A stretch of DNA of 64,000 nucleotides from Myxococcales bacterium (GTDB lineage: Bacteria > Myxococcota_A > Polyangia > Polyangiales > Houyiibacteriaceae), in the NCBI GenBank assembly GCA_029862185.1, contig JAOTXX010000004.1:44167-108166 (forward strand), written 5' to 3'. The first letter of the stretch is position 1. Every line of letters begins with the position of its first letter. Made by a program: the position numbers and the translations under genes. Below the pieces are notes generated by a model. That model was not told where the DNA came from and made no database searches. It was given only the letters and a program-made list of their open reading frames with translations. Shown here one piece after another: positions 1 to 8,843 of the stretch.

Positions 1-40
1 GGTCGAGGCGCAGTAATCCGATAGTCGGATAAGACGAGCA

Positions 41-77
41 AAGGCCGGCGCCCCAGGGCGTCGGCCTTTTCTTTTTG
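41..77 (+). terminator. Rho-independent terminator
   Basis: A 12-bp perfect stem (41-52 pairing with 57-68) closes a 4-nt loop and is followed directly by a T-rich run (69-77). It would end transcription of a plus-strand gene lying left of the window. The minus-strand gene ending at 92 also runs into it, but the T-run is on the plus strand, so it is best oriented for rightward transcription. Confidence 0.8.
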
Positions 78-91
78 TATCGACCCGCCCG

Positions 92-1141
92 CTAGGACTT
101 GTTGAAACGGCCGACCTTGAGCCGATGCATGACGGCGAGCTTCTGACGCGCTTTGTACGCCTGGTGGCTCGCGTCGCCCGCCTCGTTGCTCTCGTCGGTC
201 GCTCGATCGAGCAGTTGAAACTCGGTCTGGACGAAGATGGTGTGACCGAGCTCCGAAACCGCAGGCGGCGCGGCCGCCAGAACCTTGTCTGGGACTCGAA
301 CCGGCACGTCGGCGACGAAGTGGACGACGCGGTAGCTCGGCGCCGTGAAGCGATTGTCGATCGGGGACAGCCCGTCTTCTAGATCGAGTGGCAGCTGCAT
401 GTTGGCGATGTGCTTTGAAAGCGCCGGCTCCGACCGGCAGTACTCGTGGAAGCGCGCCAGCGTATTGGTGGACTGGCCCGGAATCACGAAGTTGAAAGGC
501 ACGATGCTGCGCTGAACGTAATTCAGGACGGGAAAGATGTCGTGCGAGCTCCGCGTCACAATTCGAAAGCGCACCTTGTCGTAGATCTGCGACGCACTGA
601 CCTCGGGCTTCGACAGGAGTTTGGTGTAGAGCGAATCCTTGTTTTTTCGCCCGCCGATGAACTCGAGAATTGGGAAGTCATTGGCCAAGGCAGACGCCAT
701 GACGTGGTAGACCTTCTGCTCCACCCACTGGAAGACCTCTTCGTCTGCGGTTGGCAACAAGAACAGGAGCTCGCGGGCCTCGAGGTGGTGGATGATGTGC
801 ATCACTTTCAAGATCGCGCAGGCACAGATTTGCCGATGCCCCTTGGAGGACGCAAGCATCAAGAGGCCCACGAGGTCCCTCTTCGCCACCGGCTTTGGAA
901 CCGGAAAATCGAAGTGGCGGCGGAGATAGTCGATCGCGGCTTCTTTCACCTGCAGCACGCGCGCCGCATCGACGGGGTCGTCCGGGTTGATCTCCTGGGC
1001 CCTTATGAAGGCCTCGGCCTCTTCCTCGTCGGCGAAATTGAGCCGATGCCAGTCGACCACCGAGCCTCCGCGCAAGAGGACCCGAATGGCTTCGAGGTCG
1101 GCCAGGGTGAATTCGTCGAGAGTACGGAGCTCCGGGATCAT
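92..1141 (-). CDS. Conserved Myxococcota-type protein, RelA/SpoT-like in part
   Basis: A protein of about 349 aa resembling, from memory, the TIGR04552 family conserved in Myxococcota; function unknown. The segment from about residue 140 to 230 (a K-rich SLYTKLL stretch followed by IYDKVRFRIVTRS) has the order of motifs seen in RelA/SpoT-type nucleotidyltransferase folds, but I cannot confirm the catalytic residues, so that link is inference. There is no signal peptide or membrane segment, so it is probably cytoplasmic. GTG at 1144 and ATG at 1141 are adjacent start codons; ATG is preferred. It starts a few bases after a small membrane ORF on the same strand (1147-1296) and is probably co-transcribed with it. 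Confidence 0.7.
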   Translation of the reverse strand: MIPELRTLDEFTLADLEAIRVLLRGGSVVDWHRLNFADEEEAEAFIRAQEINPDDPVDAARVLQVKEAAIDYLRRHFDFPVPKPVAKRDLVGLLMLASSKGHRQICACAILKVMHIIHHLEARELLFLLPTADEEVFQWVEQKVYHVMASALANDFPILEFIGGRKNKDSLYTKLLSKPEVSASQIYDKVRFRIVTRSSHDIFPVLNYVQRSIVPFNFVIPGQSTNTLARFHEYCRSEPALSKHIANMQLPLDLEDGLSPIDNRFTAPSYRVVHFVADVPVRVPDKVLAAAPPAVSELGHTIFVQTEFQLLDRATDESNEAGDASHQAYKARQKLAVMHRLKVGRFNKS

Positions 1142-1146
1142 CACAG

Positions 1147-1296
1147 CTAGGGAGACCGCTCCAAGAGGATCGTCCCCACGAAAATCCCCACGCTAACCAG
1201 CAATACGAGCGCGTTGAACGCGAGCCCGCCGTGACAACCACCGATGGCGGTCAGTCCGAGCAGCCCCGCTCCCCCTATTGATCTCCGTCCCAGCAT
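1147..1296 (-). CDS. Small hypothetical membrane protein or lipoprotein (49 aa)
   Basis: A 49-aa open frame from ATG (1294-1296) to TAG (1147-1149). It reads MLGRRSIGGAGLLGLTAIGG followed by Cys and ends with a strongly hydrophobic stretch (ALVLLVSVGIFVGTILL) before LERSP. The N-terminus has a near-lipobox (AIGGC), so it is either a tiny lipoprotein or a single-span membrane peptide. It ends 5 bases before the start of the next gene on the same strand, which supports co-expression. No homologue is recognised, and chance is not excluded for an ORF this short. Confidence 0.4.
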   Translation of the reverse strand: MLGRRSIGGAGLLGLTAIGGCHGGLAFNALVLLVSVGIFVGTILLERSP

Positions 1297-1384
1297 GTCG
1301 GGCGCCGCTTTGATACCAGCCGACCGCCCAGGGCGCTAGTGGATTACGCAGGGTCGTTGCTGGCGGCGTAGATCTCGAATATCG

Positions 1385-3760
1385 TTGGCAAATCTAATGA
1401 CTGATTCGATCTTTCCCGCTGGCGCTGAACCGATCTTACCCATTCTGCCCCTCCGGAATTCGGTCCTCTTCCCAGCCACGGTCGTGCCTGTCAACGTCGG
1501 CCGGCCTCGGTCAGTCCGCCTGATCGAAGAGGCCTGCGGGCGCGAGCGCCCTGCCATCGGGGTGGTGACGCAGCACAGGGCCGAGGTCGAGGACCCCACC
1601 TTCGATCAGGTGTATCACATCGGGACGATCGCCCGCGTCTTGAAGGTCATCCGCCTAAACTCGGGCCAATACAGCGTCGTCCTCCAAGGGGTGAGCCGGA
1701 TGCGCATCGAGGAAACCCTCGGCCGGCATCCGACGATGCGCGCCCGCGTGCATCGTTACCACGAGCTGCCCACCGTCGACGTCGAAGTCGAAGCCCTGGC
1801 CGCACACCTCAGAGAGTCTGCGCGCCAACTGCTCCATGACCTGCCGACGGCGTCGCGAGAGTCTTTGCACATTCTCGACAATGTCCGCGAACCGGGCGCA
1901 CTGGCCGACCTCATCGAGTCGAACCTACCGGTCCCAAACGAGTCCAAGCAAGAGGTTCTCGAAACGCTCGACATTCGAACGAGAGTTCGCAAAGTCCTCG
2001 ACCAGGTCAATCGGCAAAATGAAGTGCTGCGGGTCAAGCAAGAGATCTCCAACATGGTCGAAGAAGAGATGTCGAGCTCACAGCGAGAGTACCTGCTGCG
2101 TCAGCAGGTCAAGGCCATTCGCCGAGAGCTTGGTGAAACCGACGTGGACGAAGACGAGATCGAAAATCTCCGCGAACGCATCGCGCTCGGCCGCCTTCCG
2201 AGCGAGGCAGAATCGGCCGCCAAACGCGAGCTTCGGCGCATGGGAAGCATGAACGCGGCAAGCAGCGAGTACCAAGTCGCACGGACCTATGTGGAATGGC
2301 TCGCGGACCTGCCCTGGGCAAAGAAGACCCCGGACCGGCTCGACGTTCAGCACGCCAGGCAGGTCCTCGACGAAGACCACTACGGGCTCGAGAAACCAAA
2401 GCGCCGGATCGTAGAGTACATCGCGGTCCGTAAGCTTCGGCGCAACGGGCGCGCACCCATTCTGTGCTTCGTCGGTCCGCCTGGCGTCGGCAAGACTTCG
2501 CTCGCTCGCTCGATCGCGCGTGCATCGGGCCGCGCATTCGTACGCGTGTCGCTCGGCGGCGTGTCGGACGAAGCCGAAGTTCGCGGCCACCGCCGCACCT
2601 ACGTCGGGGCATTTCCCGGACGCATCATATCCGGCCTCAAAAAAGCAAGCTCGAGAAACCCGGTGATGATTCTCGACGAAATCGACAAGCTCGGCACCGA
2701 CCAACGGGGCGACCCCGCCAGCGCGCTGCTCGAAGTGCTCGACCCCGAGCAGAACCATCAGTTCACAGACCACTACATCGACGTGCCCTTCGACCTCAGC
2801 CAGATGATGTTCATCGCGACCGCCAACCAAAAGAGCACGATCCCGGGGCCGCTACTCGATCGAATGGAAGTGATCGAGCTTCCTGGCTACACATCGCGGG
2901 AAAAGCGGTCGATCGCGCGCGACTTCTTGATTCCTCGGCAGTTGAGCGAGCACGGTCTATCGCCGGAACGCCTCGACTTCTCAGACGAAGCGATCGACCT
3001 GCTGATCGACTCCTACACCCACGAGGCCGGCGTCCGAAAGCTAGAGCAACAGGCCGCTGCGGTCTGCCGTGCGGTCGCCGTCCGACTTGCGAACGGCGAA
3101 GACGTCTCGATCATGGCCGATGCCCCATTCATCGAAAGCGTGCTTGGCGCCGCGAAGGCCAGACGGCAAAAGCCGGAGCGAGTCCCGAGGGCCGGCGTCG
3201 CAACCGGCCTGGCCTGGACTGCTGCGGGTGGGGACCTGCTATTCGTCGAAGCGACGCGGATGCCGGGCACGGGCAAGCTGCATCTGACTGGCAACATGGG
3301 TGACGTTCTGAAGGAGTCGGCTGCAGCCGCGTTTACGTTCGTGCGCGCGCGCGCCGGGGACCTTGGTCTCGCAGACGATTTCGTGAGTCACACGGACATT
3401 CACGTTCATTTGCCGGGGGGGGGCGTGCCCAAAGACGGCGCCGCAGCAGGCATCCCGCTGTTCGTGGCGCTGGCCTCGGCGCTCACGCAGGTCAAGGTCC
3501 GACCGGATGTGGCGATGAGCGGGGAGATCACCCTCCGCGGCAACGTGCTCAAAGTCGGCGGCATTAAGGAGAAGTGCCTGGCCGCACACCGCGCAGGCGT
3601 CGCCCGCATCGTACTTCCAAAGCGAAACGCGCCAGACCTCGAAGAGGTGCCCGAAGAGGTGCGTGACGAGCTCGAGATTTGTCTCGTCTCCACCATCGAC
3701 GAAGTGTTGGGCCTCGTCGCGGAGTACGAGACGACCGGGGCGCCGGCAGCCGCCGAATAG
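1385..3760 (+). CDS. lon: Lon-family ATPase with catalytic Ser replaced by Ala
   Basis: A full-length Lon (791 aa) with an N-terminal substrate domain, coiled linker, AAA+ ATPase (Walker A GPPGVGKT, Walker B MILDEID, sensor TANQ, arginine-finger region LLDRMEV) and C-terminal protease domain. The protease active-site motif, PKDGPSAG in active Lon proteins, reads PKDGAAAG here, so the catalytic Ser position is Ala687. The catalytic Lys is kept (K728 in GGIKEK). Ser-to-Ala at this position is the classic proteolysis-dead change, so this protein may act as an ATP-driven unfoldase or chaperone, presumably beside a normal Lon elsewhere. The start is TTG (1385) or ATG (1397). A run of nine G (3415-3423) lies just before the motif, but the frame is intact on both sides. 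Confidence 0.9.
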   Translation: MANLMTDSIFPAGAEPILPILPLRNSVLFPATVVPVNVGRPRSVRLIEEACGRERPAIGVVTQHRAEVEDPTFDQVYHIGTIARVLKVIRLNSGQYSVVLQGVSRMRIEETLGRHPTMRARVHRYHELPTVDVEVEALAAHLRESARQLLHDLPTASRESLHILDNVREPGALADLIESNLPVPNESKQEVLETLDIRTRVRKVLDQVNRQNEVLRVKQEISNMVEEEMSSSQREYLLRQQVKAIRRELGETDVDEDEIENLRERIALGRLPSEAESAAKRELRRMGSMNAASSEYQVARTYVEWLADLPWAKKTPDRLDVQHARQVLDEDHYGLEKPKRRIVEYIAVRKLRRNGRAPILCFVGPPGVGKTSLARSIARASGRAFVRVSLGGVSDEAEVRGHRRTYVGAFPGRIISGLKKASSRNPVMILDEIDKLGTDQRGDPASALLEVLDPEQNHQFTDHYIDVPFDLSQMMFIATANQKSTIPGPLLDRMEVIELPGYTSREKRSIARDFLIPRQLSEHGLSPERLDFSDEAIDLLIDSYTHEAGVRKLEQQAAAVCRAVAVRLANGEDVSIMADAPFIESVLGAAKARRQKPERVPRAGVATGLAWTAAGGDLLFVEATRMPGTGKLHLTGNMGDVLKESAAAAFTFVRARAGDLGLADDFVSHTDIHVHLPGGGVPKDGAAAGIPLFVALASALTQVKVRPDVAMSGEITLRGNVLKVGGIKEKCLAAHRAGVARIVLPKRNAPDLEEVPEEVRDELEICLVSTIDEVLGLVAEYETTGAPAAAE

Positions 3761-3763
3761 TCC

Positions 3764-6052
3764 GTGGCAAGGTTGTTCATGTTCCGGTTGAGCGCAGCGT
3801 TTGCGGCCGTGGTTGGTATCGTTCTGGCGTTCATCCCTCTCCTCGCCGTGCACGGGGTGGAGAGCGCCCTGGCCCTTGGCCTGCTTCTCCCGCCGTGGGT
3901 GGCGGCGACGGCAGCCCGCTACACCGAACGGCACCGCGGTCTCCGAGGCGTCGATCTCATCTTCCGAACGGTCGGCATGGGCTTGCTGATTTGGTTTATC
4001 CCGTTCGTGCTGCTCGTGGTCAGCTCGCTGCGAACGCGGCAGTGCGCGCCAGCCGAGGGTCTCGCCTTCATGGTGCTGGGCCCGGCGCTCGGCTGCGTGC
4101 TCGCTGCCTGCACCGGCGTATGGGTCGCCGGGGCAACGAGGCTGCCGCGCTCGGCTCCATGGCTCGCGGCCGCCGTGCCTCTCGGCTCCGCGATGCTTGG
4201 GCTTTGGGCATTTTACTCGACGCCAACGGTCTACGTGTTTGGCGCGTTCGCGGGCTACTTCCCGGGTGCGATTTACGACGACCTCGTCCAGATTCCAACC
4301 CGCTACCTCACCTACCGAGCCACGATGCTCGTTGCCGTGCTCTCGCTCGCCGTCCTGTTTGATGCCCTCTGGGACCCGACATCCGGGACGCTCGGCCTCC
4401 GCAGCCGGGGTAGCTCGCGGGTTGGTGCGATTGCGGTCTGTATCGGGGCCTTGGGCGTCGTCGCTACGTCGTATTGGCAAGGCAACCAGCTCGGGCACTC
4501 GGTGAGCGAGGAGTATCTGCTCGAGCGGCTCGGAAAGACCGAGCGTGGGGCGCATTGCATCGCGCACATGCCGCGCGAAACGCTTCCCGACGACGCCATT
4601 CGCTTGCTGGAAGACTGCGACTTTCAGGTCGAGCGCGTTCGATCCCTCACTGGTCTCTCGTCCAAGGAGCCGGTGACCGCCTATTTCTTTCGGAGCCAGA
4701 AGGAAAAGAAAGACCTCATCGGCGTAGGGCGTACGCTGATCGCCAAGCCCTGGCGACGCGAGGTCTATCTGCAAATGTCGCACTGGCCGCATCCGGTGCT
4801 CGGACACGAAGTCGTGCATGCGGTGCTCGAGGAGGCCGGACGCGGACCTTTCGCGATCGCAGGGACTCTGGGCGGCCTGGTCCCGAACCCCGGCATCGTC
4901 GAAGGCGCCGCGGTCGCCCTAGCCTGGGACATCCGGGACGACCTCGACCCCGACCAGTGGTCCAGGATCATGATGGACCGAAACGAGCTTCCTTCGGCAT
5001 CCGCCGTCATGAGCGTGCGCTTCAGCGCGCTCCCCGCACGGCGCGCATACATGGCCGCCGGGTCCCTGATTCGCTTCCTGATTGCAACCCGGGGGATGGA
5101 AGCACTTCTCGAATCGTACCATCGCGGCACGGTCGACGACTTGGATGAGCTCGAAGCAGACTGGCGCGCCTACATCGAGGAAGTCCCGGTGACGCCGACG
5201 GAGCGCGGCGTGGCCGAGGTGGCGCTGGCAAGGCCGAGCATCTTCTCGTCGGTCTGTCCTCACGAGCTCGCAAAGCTGAGGGCCGACCTTGCCGGCGACG
5301 CAGCCGCCCGCGACGACCTCCGTACGATCGAGACCTGTCGCGCCATTCTGGACATCGACGAGCAGGAGGCGCAGGCCCGGGCAATCCTGGTAGGCGCCCT
5401 GGCTCGCAACGGGCGCGACGCCGAGGCACTGGCCACGCTCGATGCGCTGCGGGCCACGATGAACGCCCCGAAGCCAATCGTGGCAGCCGCCCTGGAGCAG
5501 TACGCCGATGCGCATTGGACGCTCGGCAACTTGGCGGAGGCCGACGCGCTCTATGGGGAGCTGCTGAACATCCCGCGCACCGATGGCGCGGCCCGCCAAA
5601 GCGAAGTGAAGAAGCTCGCCCTCGAAGCCACCGACCCGGAGCGCAAGCTTTTCTACGAGATCTTTCTCGGCCGGTCACCGAGCCCGGTCGTCGTTCACCT
5701 GGCACATTCGCTGGCAGCGATTCGGAACGATGGCCTCGGGCAATATCTCGAGGCCCGGCAGCTGATGGGGGCGAATCGCTACGCGCTCGCGCTTCCACTG
5801 CTCCAAGATGCGAAGCGGCTCGGATTGCCGAGCGTACGCCTCGATCACGAGCTGAGCCGCCTTCTCGGCATCGCGTTCTTCGCACTCGGTGATTACGGCC
5901 AATCCGCGGCGACTTGGAGGGCTCGCGCCGGAATCAGCCGCGCCGCCCAGGCGGAAGCGCAGCGCTGGCTCGAACGAATCGACTACGCGCAGACCCGTGC
6001 TGTCAGTCCCGCGTTGCCAGATCCATCGTCGGCTCCCCCAGCTGCGCCTTGA
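3764..6052 (+). CDS. Multi-pass membrane metalloprotease (HExxH) with long C-terminal domain
   Basis: A 762-aa protein. About 240 N-terminal residues form six or so membrane segments. A soluble domain follows with a zinc-protease signature HEVVH (H348, E349, H352) and a downstream Glu at 380 in NPGIVEGAA, the gluzincin arrangement of His, His and Glu zinc ligands. Residues from about 500 onward are helical, alanine-rich and TPR-like (LARNGRDAEALATL, WTLGNLAEADALY), probably a protein-interaction region. It starts (GTG) 3 bases after the Lon stop, so the two genes are probably co-transcribed; pairing a Lon-like ATPase with a membrane protease suggests a role in protein quality control (inference). 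Its 3' end overlaps the convergent gene by 50 bases. Confidence 0.8.
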   Translation: MARLFMFRLSAAFAAVVGIVLAFIPLLAVHGVESALALGLLLPPWVAATAARYTERHRGLRGVDLIFRTVGMGLLIWFIPFVLLVVSSLRTRQCAPAEGLAFMVLGPALGCVLAACTGVWVAGATRLPRSAPWLAAAVPLGSAMLGLWAFYSTPTVYVFGAFAGYFPGAIYDDLVQIPTRYLTYRATMLVAVLSLAVLFDALWDPTSGTLGLRSRGSSRVGAIAVCIGALGVVATSYWQGNQLGHSVSEEYLLERLGKTERGAHCIAHMPRETLPDDAIRLLEDCDFQVERVRSLTGLSSKEPVTAYFFRSQKEKKDLIGVGRTLIAKPWRREVYLQMSHWPHPVLGHEVVHAVLEEAGRGPFAIAGTLGGLVPNPGIVEGAAVALAWDIRDDLDPDQWSRIMMDRNELPSASAVMSVRFSALPARRAYMAAGSLIRFLIATRGMEALLESYHRGTVDDLDELEADWRAYIEEVPVTPTERGVAEVALARPSIFSSVCPHELAKLRADLAGDAAARDDLRTIETCRAILDIDEQEAQARAILVGALARNGRDAEALATLDALRATMNAPKPIVAAALEQYADAHWTLGNLAEADALYGELLNIPRTDGAARQSEVKKLALEATDPERKLFYEIFLGRSPSPVVVHLAHSLAAIRNDGLGQYLEARQLMGANRYALALPLLQDAKRLGLPSVRLDHELSRLLGIAFFALGDYGQSAATWRARAGISRAAQAEAQRWLERIDYAQTRAVSPALPDPSSAPPAAP

Positions 6053-6869
6053 TGTGAGCTGCAATGGAACAGTCGGCGGTGACGATGGGATCGCCAGCCG
6101 CTTTGGCAGGGTCCACCTTGGGTCCGATTTGGCTGCGGACCGTAATCAAACGGCCCCGATTTTCGGTCCGCGAACGCAAGACGAGCTTGTCCTGCTCGAG
6201 GTCCCAGAGGAAGACGTCGACCGGATCCCGTAGCCGGCTCTTGCCCTGCACCAACAGAAGAAGGAAATAGTCGACGGGCACGCGCTTCTGGAGAGCTGGG
6301 AGCTCCCGCTCGATCGCCCGGGCGAGCTGCTCTTCGCGCACGGAGAGCCGCTGCATGTCGTTCGTCTCGTGGATTCGCGCGAGCCACTTGGAGGTCAGGA
6401 CTTCCGGCACGTCGGAAAGCGTCGAAAGGCGCGTCAACTCCAGACCCAGGCAGGGCCCGATCGCGTCCTCCATTTCGGTCTCGATCGCGGTTTGTAACGC
6501 CTCCACGGAAGCGAGCTCCGGCGCGCGGACCTTCAGGTACACCACCTCCTCCTCATGAAGGGCAGAAAGTCGCACCTGGGCCTCCACCAAGCGGTTCGCC
6601 GCTCCGGATTTGGCCCCAAGGGCCTTCTCCTCGAGCTCTGCACGCGTGGCCTGGAGCTCGTCGAGAACCGGTGCGACCCGCTCGGCGTGCAGCGCCTGGA
6701 TGCGGCTTCTGAGCTCGTCGGCCCGGACCTTCTGACGCCAGAAATACGCGCCCGCGATGAGCGCGCCGAGCAAGACGACGGAACCGATACGCGCCCACGG
6801 AAGGCGTGGCCGGTATCGGTTGGTGCGAATGCCGTCGAACTCGGCAGGAGTGAGCTCTGACGGCTCCAT
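6003..6869 (-). CDS. Membrane-anchored coiled-coil protein of motor operon
   Basis: 288 aa with one N-terminal membrane span (about residues 29-47, VVLLGALIAGAYF) after a short cytoplasmic segment. A long charged heptad-like helix follows (about 48-120), then a mixed domain. It is last in the minus-strand operon with one TolQ/ExbB and two TolR/ExbD proteins, 24 bases after the stop of the second TolR gene. The layout (anchor, coiled coil, periplasmic domain) would suit a partner that links the proton-driven motor to the periplasm or cell wall, which is inference; no family is recognised. Confidence 0.65.
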   Translation of the reverse strand: MEPSELTPAEFDGIRTNRYRPRLPWARIGSVVLLGALIAGAYFWRQKVRADELRSRIQALHAERVAPVLDELQATRAELEEKALGAKSGAANRLVEAQVRLSALHEEEVVYLKVRAPELASVEALQTAIETEMEDAIGPCLGLELTRLSTLSDVPEVLTSKWLARIHETNDMQRLSVREEQLARAIERELPALQKRVPVDYFLLLLVQGKSRLRDPVDVFLWDLEQDKLVLRSRTENRGRLITVRSQIGPKVDPAKAAGDPIVTADCSIAAHIKAQLGEPTMDLATRD

Positions 6870-6893
6870 GCGCTGAAGCTTACTGGAAGTTCG

Positions 6894-7427
6894 TTACTCG
6901 CGCTGGTTCACGGCAAAGCTGACGTTGCCGTAGCCCGCGGCGGCAGCCGAGAACATGACCTTCTTCACGACTCGGAAGTCGATGTTGCGGTCCGCCTGAA
7001 CGATGACTTGGCCTGCGAACGGCTCCGAAGGATGAATCGTCTCCCACTTGCGCTTCTCCGCCTCGAGGCCCGCAATGAGCGGTTCGATGCGATCGACTTG
7101 TGCCGACTGCCCTTGCGTCTGTGTGTCGGCGACCCTGCTGCCGTCGAGCGTGATCACCCGCTCGTCGACCGCGACGATCGGCGAGATTGCGATCTGCTCG
7201 GTGTTCTTGGCATCCGGCATCGTGATGGTCGGCTGCTGCGCGATCAGCTCGCCCGAAGCCGAGAAGGACATGAGCAGGAAGATCACGAGAACGATCAGGA
7301 AATCGATGAACGGAATCAGCGGGATCTGGTGGTCCACCGCCTTGCGCGCATGGCCCGAAACGCGTTCGCGCACGAACTTCAGCGGGATGTGACGGAGCAG
7401 CTCTGGTTCTGGCCGTTTGATCGCCAT
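6894..7427 (-). CDS. TolR/ExbD-family proton-channel protein
   Basis: 177 aa starting at the ATG at 7427, which is preceded by a purine-rich GGGGGGAAA site. A basic cytoplasmic N-terminus leads into one transmembrane helix carrying the conserved proton-path aspartate (PLIPFIDFLIVLVIFLLM), followed by a periplasmic TolR/ExbD domain ending in FRVVKKVMFSAAAAGYGNVS. Works with the TolQ/ExbB protein encoded at 7938-8588 to turn proton motive force into mechanical work. It is the second of two TolR-type genes in this operon, 10 bases after the first. Confidence 0.9.
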   Translation of the reverse strand: MAIKRPEPELLRHIPLKFVRERVSGHARKAVDHQIPLIPFIDFLIVLVIFLLMSFSASGELIAQQPTITMPDAKNTEQIAISPIVAVDERVITLDGSRVADTQTQGQSAQVDRIEPLIAGLEAEKRKWETIHPSEPFAGQVIVQADRNIDFRVVKKVMFSAAAAGYGNVSFAVNQRE

Positions 7428-7437
7428 GGTTTCCCCC

Positions 7438-7929
7438 CTACAGGAATGCAGCTCCGTCGGCCATCGACAGGGTGGTGAAGCCCGCCGCTGCCGCAATGTC
7501 CATTGCACGAATGACGTCCTCATACCGCACGCCGTCTTCTGGCGCGACGATCAAGTCGTCACGCTTGTCCCAAGCCTGCTTCCACTGCGCGAGCTTGGTT
7601 TCCAGCTCGTCGATGTCGAACTCCTTTTGGTCCGCCACGACGCGCTTGCTGATGTCGATGCTCTCGCCGGCCGACGACCCCAGCACGTAGCCGGAGTTCC
7701 GAACCTGCAGGATTAGCTTCACTTTTTCGTCCTCTGGGGGCGCGTCTTCCGTCGAAGCCTGGCCTGGGACTTGCTGATTGGCGTTCATCGCGGCGAGCTG
7801 GTTCCAGACCGCGGTGGCCAGCAAGAACATGACGCAGCAAAGAAGAAGATCGATGAACGGAATCAGGGGGATCTCCTGATTGACCGCCTTCTTTCCGGAG
7901 TTCCCCCCGCCACTATCGATTGCAGCCAT
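7438..7929 (-). CDS. TolR/ExbD-family proton-channel protein
   Basis: 163 aa. The short cytoplasmic N-terminus and single membrane helix keep the functional Asp (PLIPFIDLLLCCVMFLL), followed by a periplasmic domain with the family end motif YEDVIRAMDIAAAAGFTTLS. It lies between a TolQ/ExbB gene (8 bases upstream) and another TolR gene (10 bases downstream). One TolQ plus two TolR proteins is the composition of the Myxococcus AglR-AglQ-AglS gliding motor. Confidence 0.9.
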   Translation of the reverse strand: MAAIDSGGGNSGKKAVNQEIPLIPFIDLLLCCVMFLLATAVWNQLAAMNANQQVPGQASTEDAPPEDEKVKLILQVRNSGYVLGSSAGESIDISKRVVADQKEFDIDELETKLAQWKQAWDKRDDLIVAPEDGVRYEDVIRAMDIAAAAGFTTLSMADGAAFL

Positions 7930-7937
7930 CTGGCCCG

Positions 7938-8588
7938 TTACTCCGCGGGAAGATTCTGAAGATCGACCTTCGAGCGGTTGCCCACCACCAGGTTGAGAAC
8001 CTGTACGGTGGCCGCGTTGATGTCGTCGATGATCCTCTGAGTCTTGCCGTTGAGAAGGCCCATCATCAGAAGCGCAAAGACCGCGGTGATCAGACCGAAT
8101 GCGGTGCAGTTCATCGCTTCCTCGATGCCCTTGGCCAAGCCGGTTGCCTTACTTGCCGCGTCGGCCTTGGCAACCTCACCGAATGCAGTGATGAGACCGA
8201 CGACCGTTCCGAACAGACCGCAGAGCATGCCGACGTTTGCGAGCAGACCTAGGTACGGCGTGCGCCGTTCGATCAGTGGGAGCTCCTTGAGCGCCGCCTC
8301 ATCCATGGCCGCTTGAACTTCGGCATCGGGGCGGTTCACTTTGAGCAAACCCTGCTTGACGATGCGCGCGAGCGGATTGTGCTCGGCGGAGCACACCTTG
8401 ATCGCTCCCGCCACGTCTCCGGCGGTGATGCACTTCTGCATCTTTGCGATGAACTCGTCCTTGTCGATCGACGCTTTGTAGAGATACATCGCGCGCTCGA
8501 TCGTGAACCCGATTGCAAACACCAGACAAACGAGGATTAGCCACATCGCCCATCCGCCTGCTTCAAAGTGGTACGCCAATTTGGCCAT
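7938..8588 (-). CDS. TolQ/ExbB/MotA-family proton-channel protein
   Basis: 216 aa with three membrane segments in the MotA/TolQ/ExbB layout: residues about 14-34, a large cytoplasmic loop, then about 110-135 (LGLLANVGMLCGLFGTVVGL) and about 160-180. The GTVxGL motif and the small-residue face of the last two helices are typical of the proton-channel pentamer. It is the first gene of the minus-strand motor operon, with a perfect AGGAGG ribosome site (8599-8604) and a good sigma70-like promoter upstream (8737-8764). Confidence 0.92.
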   Translation of the reverse strand: MAKLAYHFEAGGWAMWLILVCLVFAIGFTIERAMYLYKASIDKDEFIAKMQKCITAGDVAGAIKVCSAEHNPLARIVKQGLLKVNRPDAEVQAAMDEAALKELPLIERRTPYLGLLANVGMLCGLFGTVVGLITAFGEVAKADAASKATGLAKGIEEAMNCTAFGLITAVFALLMMGLLNGKTQRIIDDINAATVQVLNLVVGNRSKVDLQNLPAE

Positions 8589-8598
8589 CTTATTACTG

Positions 8599-8604
8599 CC
8601 TCCT
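8599..8604 (-). promoter_or_regulatory. Strong ribosome-binding site for TolQ/ExbB gene
   Basis: On the minus strand this is AGGAGG, ten bases before the ATG at 8588. It fixes the start of the 7938-8588 gene. Confidence 0.8.
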
Positions 8605-8736
8605 GCGAACTTTACTTCGACAGTGTTATCCGGACCCCGAGTGAGTACGGTTCGATCCCCATCACTGTCTTCTGATTAAAACTCGCTGCTCCCCCCAGAA
8701 CAGTAAGCAATTCCATGGTTTGCTCACTACATAGGG

Positions 8737-8764
8737 ATGATAACGGTTGGATCCAGCAAGTCAA
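8737..8764 (-). promoter_or_regulatory. Sigma70-like promoter for leftward motor operon
   Basis: On the minus strand: TTGACT (-35, 8759-8764), a 16-bp spacer, then TATCAT (-10, 8737-8742). Each hexamer matches consensus at five of six positions. It reads toward the TolQ/ExbB gene starting at 8588. Confidence 0.55.
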
Positions 8765-8843
8765 CATCGTGCCCGGTACAGTCCCTTAGAAACCCCGGCC
8801 GTGGCGAGCTTGGGTGCAAAAAGCGGAAAAAGCTGTAGTCGCG

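Noticed and set aside
3239..4819. 526-aa antisense ORF across Lon and the metalloprotease
   Set aside because: It has no motifs and lies opposite two well-supported genes.
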